Of a stretch of 7,775 bases of DNA, positions 1 to 6,629 are shown in pieces. The number at the start of each line of letters is the position of its first letter. Within the stretch, counting starts at the first letter, position 1. Position numbers and translations under genes: made by a program. The notes beneath the pieces were generated by a model, which worked only from the letters and a program-made list of their open reading frames with translations, made no database searches and had not been told where the DNA came from. The stretch is from an uncultured Gammaproteobacteria bacterium (GTDB lineage: Bacteria > Pseudomonadota > Gammaproteobacteria > Magnimaribacterales > D2472): NCBI GenBank assembly GCA_913050015.1, contig CAJXAZ010000036.1, forward strand, positions 1-7,775, read 5' to 3'.

Positions 1-4
1 AGTA

Positions 5-83
5 GAAGATGCCATTTGGGTCTTCGTTTATTAACAGGCATGCCTTCGGGGTGCATTTAAATTAGTCGCTTACAGGAGGACTA
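5..83 (+). promoter_or_regulatory. ROSE-like RNA thermometer in the ibpA 5' leader
   Basis: Three consecutive hairpins can be drawn in the leader. Hairpin I pairs 5-9 with 21-25, plus a T10-G20 wobble and C12-C13 with G18-G19 (G11 bulged). Hairpin II pairs 40-43 with 53-56 and C44 with G51 (T52 bulged) around a TTCGG-rich loop. Hairpin III pairs TAGTC (63-67) with GACTA (79-83), and C69-T70 with A77-G78, leaving G68 bulged and a six-base loop. Hairpin III covers most of the AGGAGGA Shine-Dalgarno sequence (74-80) and contains TCGCT (66-70), which matches the U(U/C)GCU anti-SD signature of ROSE elements, whose bulged or non-canonical G makes the stem melt on warming. ROSE elements are known upstream of IbpA-type small heat-shock genes, which is the gene that follows. 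The transcription start and any sigma32 promoter must lie left of the window. The structures were drawn by hand, not computed. Confidence 0.78.
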
Positions 84-85
84 CT

Positions 86-538
86 ATGATACTTAACTTT
101 ACAGATCCCTTTTTCACAACCCGTGTCTTAGGTTTTGAACCACTATTTGATAGATTACAAAGATTGTCTGAAACATCAGACCGATCTTCAGGCTATCCAC
201 CTTACAACATCAGAAAAGATGGCAATCATTTTGCTATTGAAGTTGCTGTGGCAGGTTTATCAAAAGAAGATATACAAATTGAACTTTCCGATGGCGTGCT
301 ATCGGTTAGTTACGATGGACCAAAGACGGAGACAGCTAATGAAGGCGCAGGAGTTGTTTACCAAGGAATAGCTCAAAGAGCATTTAAACAACAGTTTACT
401 CTAGCAGAGGATGTGGTTGTTCAGGGCGCTGAGCTCGTAAATGGTCTATTAATCGTCAACCTGGAAAAAATAATTCCAGAAGAAAAGAAAGCTAGAATGA
501 TTGAGATTAAAACTCCCAAAAAACTCTCTAGTAAGTAA
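86..538 (+). CDS. ibpA: IbpA-type small heat-shock protein (Hsp20 family)
   Basis: This is a 150-residue cytoplasmic ATP-independent holdase that binds unfolding proteins and aggregates and hands them to DnaK/ClpB. The alpha-crystallin domain spans about residues 37-130. It starts with YPPYNI (38-42), as in enterobacterial IbpA/IbpB, and contains AVAG (54-57), VYQGIAQRAF (91-100), the LAEDV segment (106-110), and the VNGLLIVNLEKIIPE block (118-132) that corresponds to the family's conserved A-x-x-x-n-G-x-L region. The I-x-I oligomerisation motif is IEI at 139-141, followed by a short Lys-rich tail. Length is close to the roughly 137-142 residues of E. coli IbpA/IbpB. The ATG is set by a strong AGGAGGA five bases upstream, which is occluded in the predicted thermometer hairpin. 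The gene is monocistronic, closed by the terminator at 555-585. Translation is probably heat-induced. Confidence 0.96.
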   Translation: MILNFTDPFFTTRVLGFEPLFDRLQRLSETSDRSSGYPPYNIRKDGNHFAIEVAVAGLSKEDIQIELSDGVLSVSYDGPKTETANEGAGVVYQGIAQRAFKQQFTLAEDVVVQGAELVNGLLIVNLEKIIPEEKKARMIEIKTPKKLSSK

Positions 539-554
539 ATTTATAAAAAATTAT

Positions 555-585
555 ATAGGGGTGCATTTAGCACCCCTATTTTATT
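555..585 (+). terminator. Intrinsic terminator of ibpA
   Basis: A perfect 10-bp stem (ATAGGGGTGC at 555-564 with GCACCCCTAT at 570-579) closes a five-base ATTTA loop and runs into TTTTATT. It starts 17 bases after the ibpA stop codon. The A-rich stretch before the stem (545-550) would give a short, interrupted U-tract on the opposite strand, so weak termination in the other direction is possible. Confidence 0.92.
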
Positions 586-605
586 GAGTAAGGTAATATG
601 TACAC

Positions 606-2573
606 ATGAAATTATTCAAACTATCTCTATTTTTACTTTTTTCTAGTTTTACATTTGCAGAAGCTGTAAATACAGGACATGCCGAAGTATCACTAGTCAC
701 AGACCAGGTCTATTCATCTGATAATTCAGAAATGATAGTTGGTATTAAAATGGATATGCAGCCTCATTGGCATACTTACTGGAAAAATCCTGGAGATTCT
801 GGAGGTCCTGTTGAAGTTGAATGGCAACTCCCTGAAGGAGTAACTGTTAGCGATGTGAATTGGCCGGCTCCAGAGCTTATTCCCTACCCTCCTTTAATGA
901 CATATGGGTACGAAGATTTTGTAATATTTCCTTTTAAACTAACTATTCCTAAAGATTTGGCTCAATTTGATATTGTTGCTGACGTTGATTTTTTAATATG
1001 TGATGATATTTGCGTTCCAGAAAAAGCAACATTAACAAATTCCTTAAATTTTCTAGATATTGATTCGCGCCTTACTGATTGGGTTTCAAAAGTTCCTAGC
1101 GTAAAGCTCCCAGTCATATCTGAAATAAATAATAATTACTTAGAGTTAAGATTTTCAAATAACAATCAAATTAATTCTATTAATTTTTTTGTTGAAGATG
1201 AAAATATTGTTAGCTATTCAGGTGAACAGATTCTAATAAAGGAAGAGAACAATTGGTTACTTAGAGTTCCCTTAGAGCAGGAAACTGAGATCATCCAAAA
1301 TATAAGTGGCGTACTCGTTATTAATGACGATGAAATATTTATCGTTAATGCTGAAATGCCGAAGAGCAGTAATTCTATTAGTGTTCTCCAGGCAATCCTT
1401 TTTGCTTTCCTTGGAGGGCTTATTCTTAATCTAATGCCATGTGTCTTTCCTATAATTTCTTTAAAGGTTTTAAGCTTTATATCCATGGGCGGAGAATCAC
1501 AAAATGAAATTCGAAAACATGCCCTCACATTCTGTCTAGGCGTAATACTTTCTTTTGTTTTAGTTGCTGTTGCTCTTCTTGCACTCCGACAGACAGGTAC
1601 TTTTGTTGGATGGGGTTTTCAGCTTCAATCACCAATAGTTGTTGGTACTTTAAGCATGCTGATGTTTTTTATTGGATTAATTTTACTAACTGATATTAAT
1701 ATTGGGTCATCGCTAACAAGGCTTGGAAATGTCTCAGTAAATAACACAGGTTATATGAGCTCTTTCTTAACTGGCGTACTGGCTGTAATTGTAGCCTCTC
1801 CTTGTACTGCTCCATTTATGGGCGCAGCAATTGGATATGCACTAATTCAACCCTCTGCAGTTACATTACCGATATTTCTTTCATTAGGAATTGGATTCTC
1901 GATGCCCTACTTACTCCTAGCTATTAAGCCTGATTTAATTTCAAAAATGCCAAGACCTGGTCAGTGGATGGAGTCCTTAAAAGAATTCTTTGCATTTCCA
2001 ATGTTTGCAACAGCATTATGGCTAGTTTGGGTTTTCAGTATTCAAACAAGCTCAGATGCTTTAATAGGTCTGCTTATTATTTTTCTTGTTATTGGTTTAC
2101 TAACCTGGCTCTTCACTAAAACTAAAAATAGTACTTCTAAGCTTTTAATATTAGCAATTGGAATTATTGCTGTAGGTTATCAAACAACTTCTTTTGCGAG
2201 CATTGAAACTAAGCTGGGCAGTATCGATACAAAATCAGGCGATATTCAGTGGAGCAAGGATACTGAGAAAGACTTACAGTCCAATGAGCAAGCCTATCTA
2301 ATAAACTTTACAGCAGCATGGTGCATAACATGTCAGGCTAATGACAAAGTTGCTCTATCGAGGCCGGGCGTAAAAAAATTCCTTAGCGATAATAGTATTG
2401 AGTATATAGTTGCCGATTGGACTAATAGAAATCAGGAGATACTTGATGTTTTATCTAAGTATGGAAGAAGCGGAGTTCCTCTTTACGTTTATTGGAAACC
2501 AGGAATGAGTCAATCTAAGGTTTTACCTGCCATTCTTACTGAACAAATTGTTATTGATAGAATTAGCTCTTAA
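606..2573 (+). CDS. DsbD/ScsB-family thiol:disulfide interchange protein
   Basis: A 655-residue inner-membrane reductase that carries electrons from cytoplasmic thioredoxin across the membrane to periplasmic thiol proteins. Residues 1-18 are a signal peptide. The periplasmic N-terminal domain (about 22-255) carries the HWHTYWKNPGDSGGP block (54-68) and the redox pair C132/C136 in ICDDICVPEKA. The CcdA-like membrane domain (about 258-525) has its two reactive cysteines in NLMPCVFP (C279) and ASPCTAP (C400). The C-terminal thioredoxin fold has WCITC (C573, C576) and the cis-proline loop GVP (P625). All six expected cysteines are present. The roughly 240-residue N-terminal domain and CX3C spacing resemble ScsB-type proteins more than E. 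coli DsbD (565 residues, CX5C), so no symbol is given. The nearest SD-like AAGG (590-593) lies 12 bases before this ATG, a long spacing. The gene follows the ibpA terminator; no promoter of its own could be identified convincingly, and no partner (ScsC, DsbC, CcmG) is adjacent. Confidence 0.92.
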   Translation: MKLFKLSLFLLFSSFTFAEAVNTGHAEVSLVTDQVYSSDNSEMIVGIKMDMQPHWHTYWKNPGDSGGPVEVEWQLPEGVTVSDVNWPAPELIPYPPLMTYGYEDFVIFPFKLTIPKDLAQFDIVADVDFLICDDICVPEKATLTNSLNFLDIDSRLTDWVSKVPSVKLPVISEINNNYLELRFSNNNQINSINFFVEDENIVSYSGEQILIKEENNWLLRVPLEQETEIIQNISGVLVINDDEIFIVNAEMPKSSNSISVLQAILFAFLGGLILNLMPCVFPIISLKVLSFISMGGESQNEIRKHALTFCLGVILSFVLVAVALLALRQTGTFVGWGFQLQSPIVVGTLSMLMFFIGLILLTDINIGSSLTRLGNVSVNNTGYMSSFLTGVLAVIVASPCTAPFMGAAIGYALIQPSAVTLPIFLSLGIGFSMPYLLLAIKPDLISKMPRPGQWMESLKEFFAFPMFATALWLVWVFSIQTSSDALIGLLIIFLVIGLLTWLFTKTKNSTSKLLILAIGIIAVGYQTTSFASIETKLGSIDTKSGDIQWSKDTEKDLQSNEQAYLINFTAAWCITCQANDKVALSRPGVKKFLSDNSIEYIVADWTNRNQEILDVLSKYGRSGVPLYVYWKPGMSQSKVLPAILTEQIVIDRISS

Positions 2574-2605
2574 AAAATCTCTTTGTGACATTTTTTAAAA
2601 AAGTG

Positions 2606-2633
2606 TTAAAAAAACTCTAAATATCTTTATAAT
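2606..2633 (+). promoter_or_regulatory. Sigma70-type promoter for the YwaF-like gene
   Basis: A perfect -10 hexamer TATAAT (2628-2633) lies 16 bases after TTAAAA (2606-2611), which matches four of six -35 positions. The spacer is A-rich. Transcription would start near 2640, giving a leader of about 58 bases. This is the best promoter match seen by eye in the window. It implies that the downstream gene is transcribed separately from the thiol reductase gene, although no intrinsic terminator is visible after the latter. Confidence 0.65.
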
Positions 2634-2640
2634 CTGACGG

Positions 2641-2680
2641 GTTAATATTTATTATTAACATGTAAGGGAATATTAATAAT
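2641..2680 (+). repeat. Alternative inverted repeats in the leader of the YwaF-like gene
   Basis: GTTAATA (2641-2647) pairs exactly with TATTAAC (2653-2659) around a five-base loop, a 19-base dyad starting at the predicted transcript 5' end. The overlapping segment ATTATTAA (2651-2658) pairs equally well with TTAATAAT (2673-2680). The two pairings exclude each other. The dyad could be an operator, a 5' stabilising stem or a weak RNA switch. In such A+T-rich DNA it could also be chance. The Shine-Dalgarno AGGGA (2687-2691) lies outside both stems. Confidence 0.4.
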
Positions 2681-2697
2681 TTTTGTAGGGATAAGTT

Positions 2698-3399
2698 ATG
2701 AATGACCAACCTTTTGAAATATTTGGTGGAGTGCACATTTTTTCATTTCTGATTATAATTTTGATGACTATTTTGCTTTCTTTGGTTTATAAAGATAGAA
2801 CTGATAATCAAAAATCAGGCATGGCTAAAATCTTAGCCTATATCTTAATAGCTCATATCCTTTCATCACCTATTAAAGATCTTTTTATACTAGAGAATCC
2901 ATATAGCTGGAAAGAAGTACTCCCATTACATATGTGTGATCTCTCTGAGGTTTTCATGGCATGGTTCCTTTTAGGCGGGCCAAAGCTATTATATAAATGT
3001 GCTTTCTTTTGGGGTATTGGAGGAGCTACTATGGCTCTGATAACTCCAGATGTTTATTTTTATGACTTGGAATACTTATATTTCTTTATTGGTCATGGAG
3101 CCATCATTCTAACAATCATTTACGCGACTGTTGTCTTGGGCAACCGACCATACTTTAAAGATATTTTAACCGTCTCAGCGATTACAGTTTTCGCTCTCCT
3201 GCCTATAATTTATGTCATAAATCTAATTCTTGGAGAGCCAGCTAACTACTGGTACTTGTTGATCAAACCTATAGGTGCAAATGTATTGGATCTATTCCCA
3301 GAACCACCTCTACATATCTTATATACAATCCCTGTAGCTATATTTGTATTCTTTTTAATCTATCTTCCTTATGCAATAAAGGATAGGCTTAATAAATAA
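2698..3399 (+). CDS. YwaF/TIGR02206-family integral membrane protein (TMEM164-like)
   Basis: A 233-residue polytopic inner-membrane protein with about seven helices: roughly 12-31, 43-64, 76-93, 98-117, 124-147, 156-178 and 207-226. Family hallmarks are LPLHMCD (75-81), FWGIGGATMALITPDV (104-119), the FFIGHGAI helix (129-136) and ANYWYLLIKP (182-191). These match bacterial YwaF/TIGR02206 proteins, which are distantly related to eukaryotic TMEM164. TMEM164 has been reported to act as a phospholipid acyltransferase using a conserved cysteine; whether C80 in HMCD has that role here is inference, and bacterial members are functionally uncharacterised to my knowledge. There is no signal peptide. 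Start: ATG six bases after AGGGA (2687-2691). It has its own promoter and probably forms a single-gene unit, since a 71-base gap with another promoter-like sequence separates it from the channel gene. Confidence 0.87.
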   Translation: MNDQPFEIFGGVHIFSFLIIILMTILLSLVYKDRTDNQKSGMAKILAYILIAHILSSPIKDLFILENPYSWKEVLPLHMCDLSEVFMAWFLLGGPKLLYKCAFFWGIGGATMALITPDVYFYDLEYLYFFIGHGAIILTIIYATVVLGNRPYFKDILTVSAITVFALLPIIYVINLILGEPANYWYLLIKPIGANVLDLFPEPPLHILYTIPVAIFVFFLIYLPYAIKDRLNK

Positions 3400-3406
3400 C
3401 GTATGA

Positions 3407-3432
3407 GGATTTTGCTTAAAAGCACTAAATCC
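3407..3432 (+). other. Stem-loop after the YwaF-like gene
   Basis: GGATTT (3407-3412) pairs with AAATCC (3427-3432), and TGC (3413-3415) continues the stem with GCA (3422-3424), leaving C3425-T3426 bulged and a TTAAAA loop. It begins eight bases after the stop codon. No T-tract follows, so it is a poor intrinsic terminator. It could protect the mRNA 3' end or pause polymerase. Confidence 0.35.
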
Positions 3433-3439
3433 CTATAAA
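3412..3439 (+). promoter_or_regulatory. Possible promoter of the mscS-led operon
   Basis: TATAAA (3434-3439, five of six -10 positions) lies 16 bases after TTGCTT (3412-3417), which keeps only the TTG of the -35 consensus. TAAAAT (3436-3441) is an alternative -10 with 18-base spacing. Transcription would start near 3446, about 25 bases before the channel start codon. The elements overlap the stem-loop at 3407-3432, so both cannot be assigned firmly. Confidence 0.35.
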
Positions 3440-3470
3440 ATAAACTTATAGTTTAAAAAGAGAAGTACCT

Positions 3471-4556
3471 ATGGATAGTTTTTTAGTTTTAGTTGCCGAA
3501 GTTTGGAATACTGGATTTCTAGGAATTAACCTAGGATCTCTAATTGCAGCTCTATCTACTATGCTTTTAGCCTTCTTGCTAAGAGGTTTTATTATCTCAG
3601 TTATTATTGGGTATCTAACTAGGCTAGCAGAAAAAACAGAATCAAGAATTGATGATGAAATACTTAATGCATTAAGAAGACCTATCGGTTTAATACCAGT
3701 TACTGTTGCTCTTTATATATGTACCTTAATAATTCCAATATCTGGATTTGTTGGTGATATAGCTACTAATATTGTTAAGGCTTTTGTTGTATTTACCATC
3801 TTCAGTGCATTATCAAATAGTGTTAAGCCTATTTTTGCTGCGCTATCCACAAAATCTTGGCTAACTGCTTCTATGCAAATGTGGTTAGAAAGAGCTTCTG
3901 GATTTATAGTATGGGTAATTGGTGTCGCTGTTATTCTGGATATTTTTGGTATTCAAATAGGCCCATTAGTTGCTGGTCTGGGACTTTTCTCTGTTGCTGT
4001 TGCTCTTGGAGCACAGGACTTCTTTAAAAATCTTATAGCAGGAATTCTAATTATTGGAGAGCATAGATTTCAACCAGGAGATAGAATTGAAGTAGCTGGG
4101 GAGCTTCATGGAATAGTTGAAATAATTGGTTTTAGGTCCACCGTTATAAGAACTTTTGATACCGCACCAATGACAATACCTAATAAAGACCTATCTGATG
4201 TAAAAGTTATTAATCATGGAGAAATGATTAATAGAAGAATCAACTGGAAAATAAATCTTGTTTACTCAACACCTGTTGAGCAGCTTGAAGCAATTCGTAC
4301 AGATATTAAAAAGTATATTTTAGATAGCGACGATTTCTCATCTGATCCTAATCTTGATCCTGTTGTGAGAGTTATTGAGCTTGGAGCTAGTTCTATTGAT
4401 CTTTTAATCGTTGCATATTCAGACCCGATGGGTTTTGCAGCTTATAACGAGGTTAAGGAAAATTTAGTTTTTAATATAATGAAGATAGTTAAAGCTAACG
4501 GTTCTGACTTTGCCTTCCCTTCATCATCTCTATATGTTGAGAGCATGCCTGAGTAG
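3471..4556 (+). CDS. MscS-family mechanosensitive ion channel
   Basis: A 361-residue inner-membrane channel expected to form a heptamer and release solutes on hypo-osmotic shock. Five membrane segments can be drawn: about 19-48, 73-92, 100-123, 143-160 and the pore helix 164-195. The extra N-terminal helices and length are closer to YnaI-type members (about 340 residues) than to E. coli MscS (286 residues, three helices). The pore helix contains GLGLFSVAVALGAQ (169-182) then DFFKNLIAG (183-191), aligning with the MscS ALQGSLSNLAAG region; Asp183 replaces the kink glycine (G113 in MscS). The beta domain follows with FQPGDRIEV (200-208) and TIPNKDLSD (235-243), then the cytoplasmic alpha/beta cage to the C-terminus. 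The Shine-Dalgarno is modest (AGAGAAG, 3459-3465). It is the first gene of a probable four-gene operon. Confidence 0.95.
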   Translation: MDSFLVLVAEVWNTGFLGINLGSLIAALSTMLLAFLLRGFIISVIIGYLTRLAEKTESRIDDEILNALRRPIGLIPVTVALYICTLIIPISGFVGDIATNIVKAFVVFTIFSALSNSVKPIFAALSTKSWLTASMQMWLERASGFIVWVIGVAVILDIFGIQIGPLVAGLGLFSVAVALGAQDFFKNLIAGILIIGEHRFQPGDRIEVAGELHGIVEIIGFRSTVIRTFDTAPMTIPNKDLSDVKVINHGEMINRRINWKINLVYSTPVEQLEAIRTDIKKYILDSDDFSSDPNLDPVVRVIELGASSIDLLIVAYSDPMGFAAYNEVKENLVFNIMKIVKANGSDFAFPSSSLYVESMPE

Positions 4557-4574
4557 CAGCCTTGACTCTTCAAT

Positions 4575-6341
4575 ATGAGTGATCAATTAATTCTTTCGCT
4601 AACAATAGTTTCCCTTCTAGGTTTTTTTATATGGGGAAGATTTAGGTACGATGCCATTGCAGCAGGTGCTCTAGTAGTTCTTATGGTTCTGGATGTTATT
4701 CCAGCAAATGAAGCCTTTAAGGGCTTTGCTCACCCTGCGGTTATTACTGTTGCATTAGTTCTGATAATTAGCCAAGGACTTAAAAATTCTGGGTTAACTG
4801 GTTTGGTTGGAAAAATCATAGGCGGTAAGTCTTTTACTCAATCCCAATTTCTAATAAGTTTATTGCTAATAGCTGCATTGCTATCATCTTTTATTAATAA
4901 CATTGGTGCTCTGGCAATTCTTCTTCCAATAACTTTGAATATATGTCAAAAGATGGATTGGCACCCTTCTAAGTTTTTAATGCCTTTGGCATTTGCTTGC
5001 ATCTTAGGCGGCATGAATACAACTATAGGAACTCCTCCAAATATTATTATTTCAGAATATAAATCAACCATCTCGTCTAGTGGGTTTAATTTTTTTGATT
5101 TCTCATACGTTGGGCTATCAATAACTTTATTAAGCATCTTGTTTATAGCTACTATTGGAAATAAATTAATACATTTAAGAGAAAATTCTAACTCAGGCTC
5201 AAGTCTTATTAATCTTAAGGGATATTTATTCGAAGTATCGGTAAATGAATCTAGCTCAGCTATAGGAATGACACTGTCTGCATTTAAAAAAGAAGCAGGC
5301 GAAGATACAGAGGTTCTTGGGATTGTTAATGATGAAGGTGGCGTTAAAAAAGTTAAAAATAATACTCGTATCAAAGAAGGTCAGATATTAGTTATTAAGA
5401 CTCCTCCTGATGATTTAGGTCCTATGTTAGATAGATTTGGGTTCTCTATTCCTAAAGAGCTTCATTACTTTGAAGATGATGATTTAGAAGAGATGGAGGC
5501 AATGATTGCACCAGGATCAAGGCTTATAGGAAGGAAGTATGAATTTTTCTTAAAACTTGCATATGAAGAGCTCAACCTTTTAGGGTTATGGAGAAAAGGA
5601 TCTAAGTACAGAACTAGACTGACAAGAGAGACTTTTAGGGCCGGTGATGTCCTGTTGCTTGGTATAAGAGATCTGGATGAGGAAGATGTAACAAATAAGA
5701 TTAAGCATCTAGGGTTAATGCCTCTTAGGCAAAGAGAGCTTCAAACTATACCTAGTAGAAGTAGGTTATTAAAAGGTTTAATATTCTTTTCAATTTCCGT
5801 AGGTTTGGTAGCTTTAAACTATCTGCCCACAGTTGCAGCTTTCCTACTCTGCGTCCTTGGTTTTGCAAGAATAAGAATTATTGACAGTAATTTTTATAGA
5901 GATATTGATTGGCCAATAATAATTATGTTGGCAGCTATGATACCTATTGGCACTGCCCTTCAATCAACAGGATTATCCGATATTATCTCCTCAACGATCT
6001 CATATTACGCAGCTGATCTTAGCCTCTTCTGGCTTTTACTATTAATACTCGTAGTTACAATGGCAACAACGGATATTATCAATAACGCCGCTACAGCTGT
6101 CATCATGGCTCCTATCTCAGCTGGGATAGCCATTGAACTTGGCTATGCTATTGAGCCATTCTTAATGGTCGTTGCTGTTGGAGCAAGTTGTGCTTTTTTA
6201 ACGCCAATAGGCCATCAGTGCAATACGGTTATTATGGGGCCAGGTAACTATAAATTTACAGACTACTGGAGACTGGGTCTTCCTCTGGATATATTAATAA
6301 TTGCGGTATCCATACCTATGATTCTATTTGTTTGGACTTAA
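4575..6341 (+). CDS. SLC13-family permease with two RCK_C (TrkA_C) domains
   Basis: A 588-residue inner-membrane transporter of the divalent anion:Na+ symporter (SLC13/DASS, ArsB-NhaD) superfamily. The two inverted membrane halves are about 5-200 and 398-587. The first carries SSFINNIGALAILLPI (104-119) and GGMNTTIGTPPNII (145-158). The second carries ATTDIINNAATAVIMAP (497-513) and FLTPIGHQCNTVIMGPGNY (541-559), the expected substrate and Na+ sites. Between them lie two cytoplasmic RCK_C-like domains (about 213-288 and 303-385), linked by an acidic stretch (300-309). Members with this layout include sulfate transporters and E. coli YfbS; the substrate cannot be read from sequence. The ATG is the first in-frame start after a TGA at 4563-4565. 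No Shine-Dalgarno is visible, so translation may depend on coupling to the channel gene, 18 bases upstream. Confidence 0.92.
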   Translation: MSDQLILSLTIVSLLGFFIWGRFRYDAIAAGALVVLMVLDVIPANEAFKGFAHPAVITVALVLIISQGLKNSGLTGLVGKIIGGKSFTQSQFLISLLLIAALLSSFINNIGALAILLPITLNICQKMDWHPSKFLMPLAFACILGGMNTTIGTPPNIIISEYKSTISSSGFNFFDFSYVGLSITLLSILFIATIGNKLIHLRENSNSGSSLINLKGYLFEVSVNESSSAIGMTLSAFKKEAGEDTEVLGIVNDEGGVKKVKNNTRIKEGQILVIKTPPDDLGPMLDRFGFSIPKELHYFEDDDLEEMEAMIAPGSRLIGRKYEFFLKLAYEELNLLGLWRKGSKYRTRLTRETFRAGDVLLLGIRDLDEEDVTNKIKHLGLMPLRQRELQTIPSRSRLLKGLIFFSISVGLVALNYLPTVAAFLLCVLGFARIRIIDSNFYRDIDWPIIIMLAAMIPIGTALQSTGLSDIISSTISYYAADLSLFWLLLLILVVTMATTDIINNAATAVIMAPISAGIAIELGYAIEPFLMVVAVGASCAFLTPIGHQCNTVIMGPGNYKFTDYWRLGLPLDILIIAVSIPMILFVWT

Positions 6342-6344
6342 TTA

Positions 6345-6629
6345 ATGAAGTTTCCCTTAATGCAAGAAGACGAGACTCTTGATGAGTACCTCAAGCAGAT
6401 AAAAAAAATCTGCATTGAGATGCATGATAAAAAACATAATCTTAAAGAATACAATAATCAGAAGACTGTAGCTTTTGTTACGTTTGCTGACGGCGTAAGG
6501 TTCTCAGAACAACCTCATTACAAAATATATTCTCTTATAGAGGACTATTTTTTCATTAAAGAAGATTTAAAAGTTGCTACTACTACTGTGGCATTAATAT
6601 TTAATGAGGTAATGAAGAATAATGGATGA
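6345..6629 (+). CDS. Small protein of unknown function (94 residues)
   Basis: Not recognised. It is a soluble, Lys- and Glu-rich protein without signal peptide or membrane helix. Residues 8-37 look helical and charged. Residues 41-53 (TVAFVTFADGVRF) look like a beta-strand and turn. Residues 57-72 are aromatic (HYKIYSLIEDYFFIKE), and a helix closes the protein (76-90). There is one cysteine (C23). It begins three bases after the permease stop codon with no clear Shine-Dalgarno, and it overlaps the next gene by eight bases, so it is almost certainly co-transcribed and translationally coupled. Support for coding comes from this tight packing and the long open frame; homology was not tested. An accessory role for the permease or channel is only a guess from position. 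Confidence 0.7.
   Translation: MKFPLMQEDETLDEYLKQIKKICIEMHDKKHNLKEYNNQKTVAFVTFADGVRFSEQPHYKIYSLIEDYFFIKEDLKVATTTVALIFNEVMKNNG

Noticed and set aside
36..45. Perfect 10-bp palindrome AGGCATGCCT, considered as an operator
   Set aside because: It lies inside the transcribed thermometer leader and overlaps hairpin II, which explains it better.
135..371. Open frame of 78 codons inside ibpA
   Set aside because: Another frame of a clear Hsp20 gene; no ribosome site and no recognisable domain.
1214..1528. Open frame of 104 codons on the - strand inside the thiol reductase gene
   Set aside because: Lies antisense to the start of a well-conserved membrane domain; its composition is that of a reversed coding sequence.
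2588..2606. Near-palindrome of ACA, six T, six A, G, TGT after the thiol reductase gene, considered as a terminator
   Set aside because: It has no loop and is almost all A-T pairs, so it would make a very weak stem; it is not credible as an intrinsic terminator.
4946..5374. Open frame of 142 codons on the - strand inside the permease gene
   Set aside because: Antisense to the membrane and RCK_C region of the permease; no start context or domain supports it.
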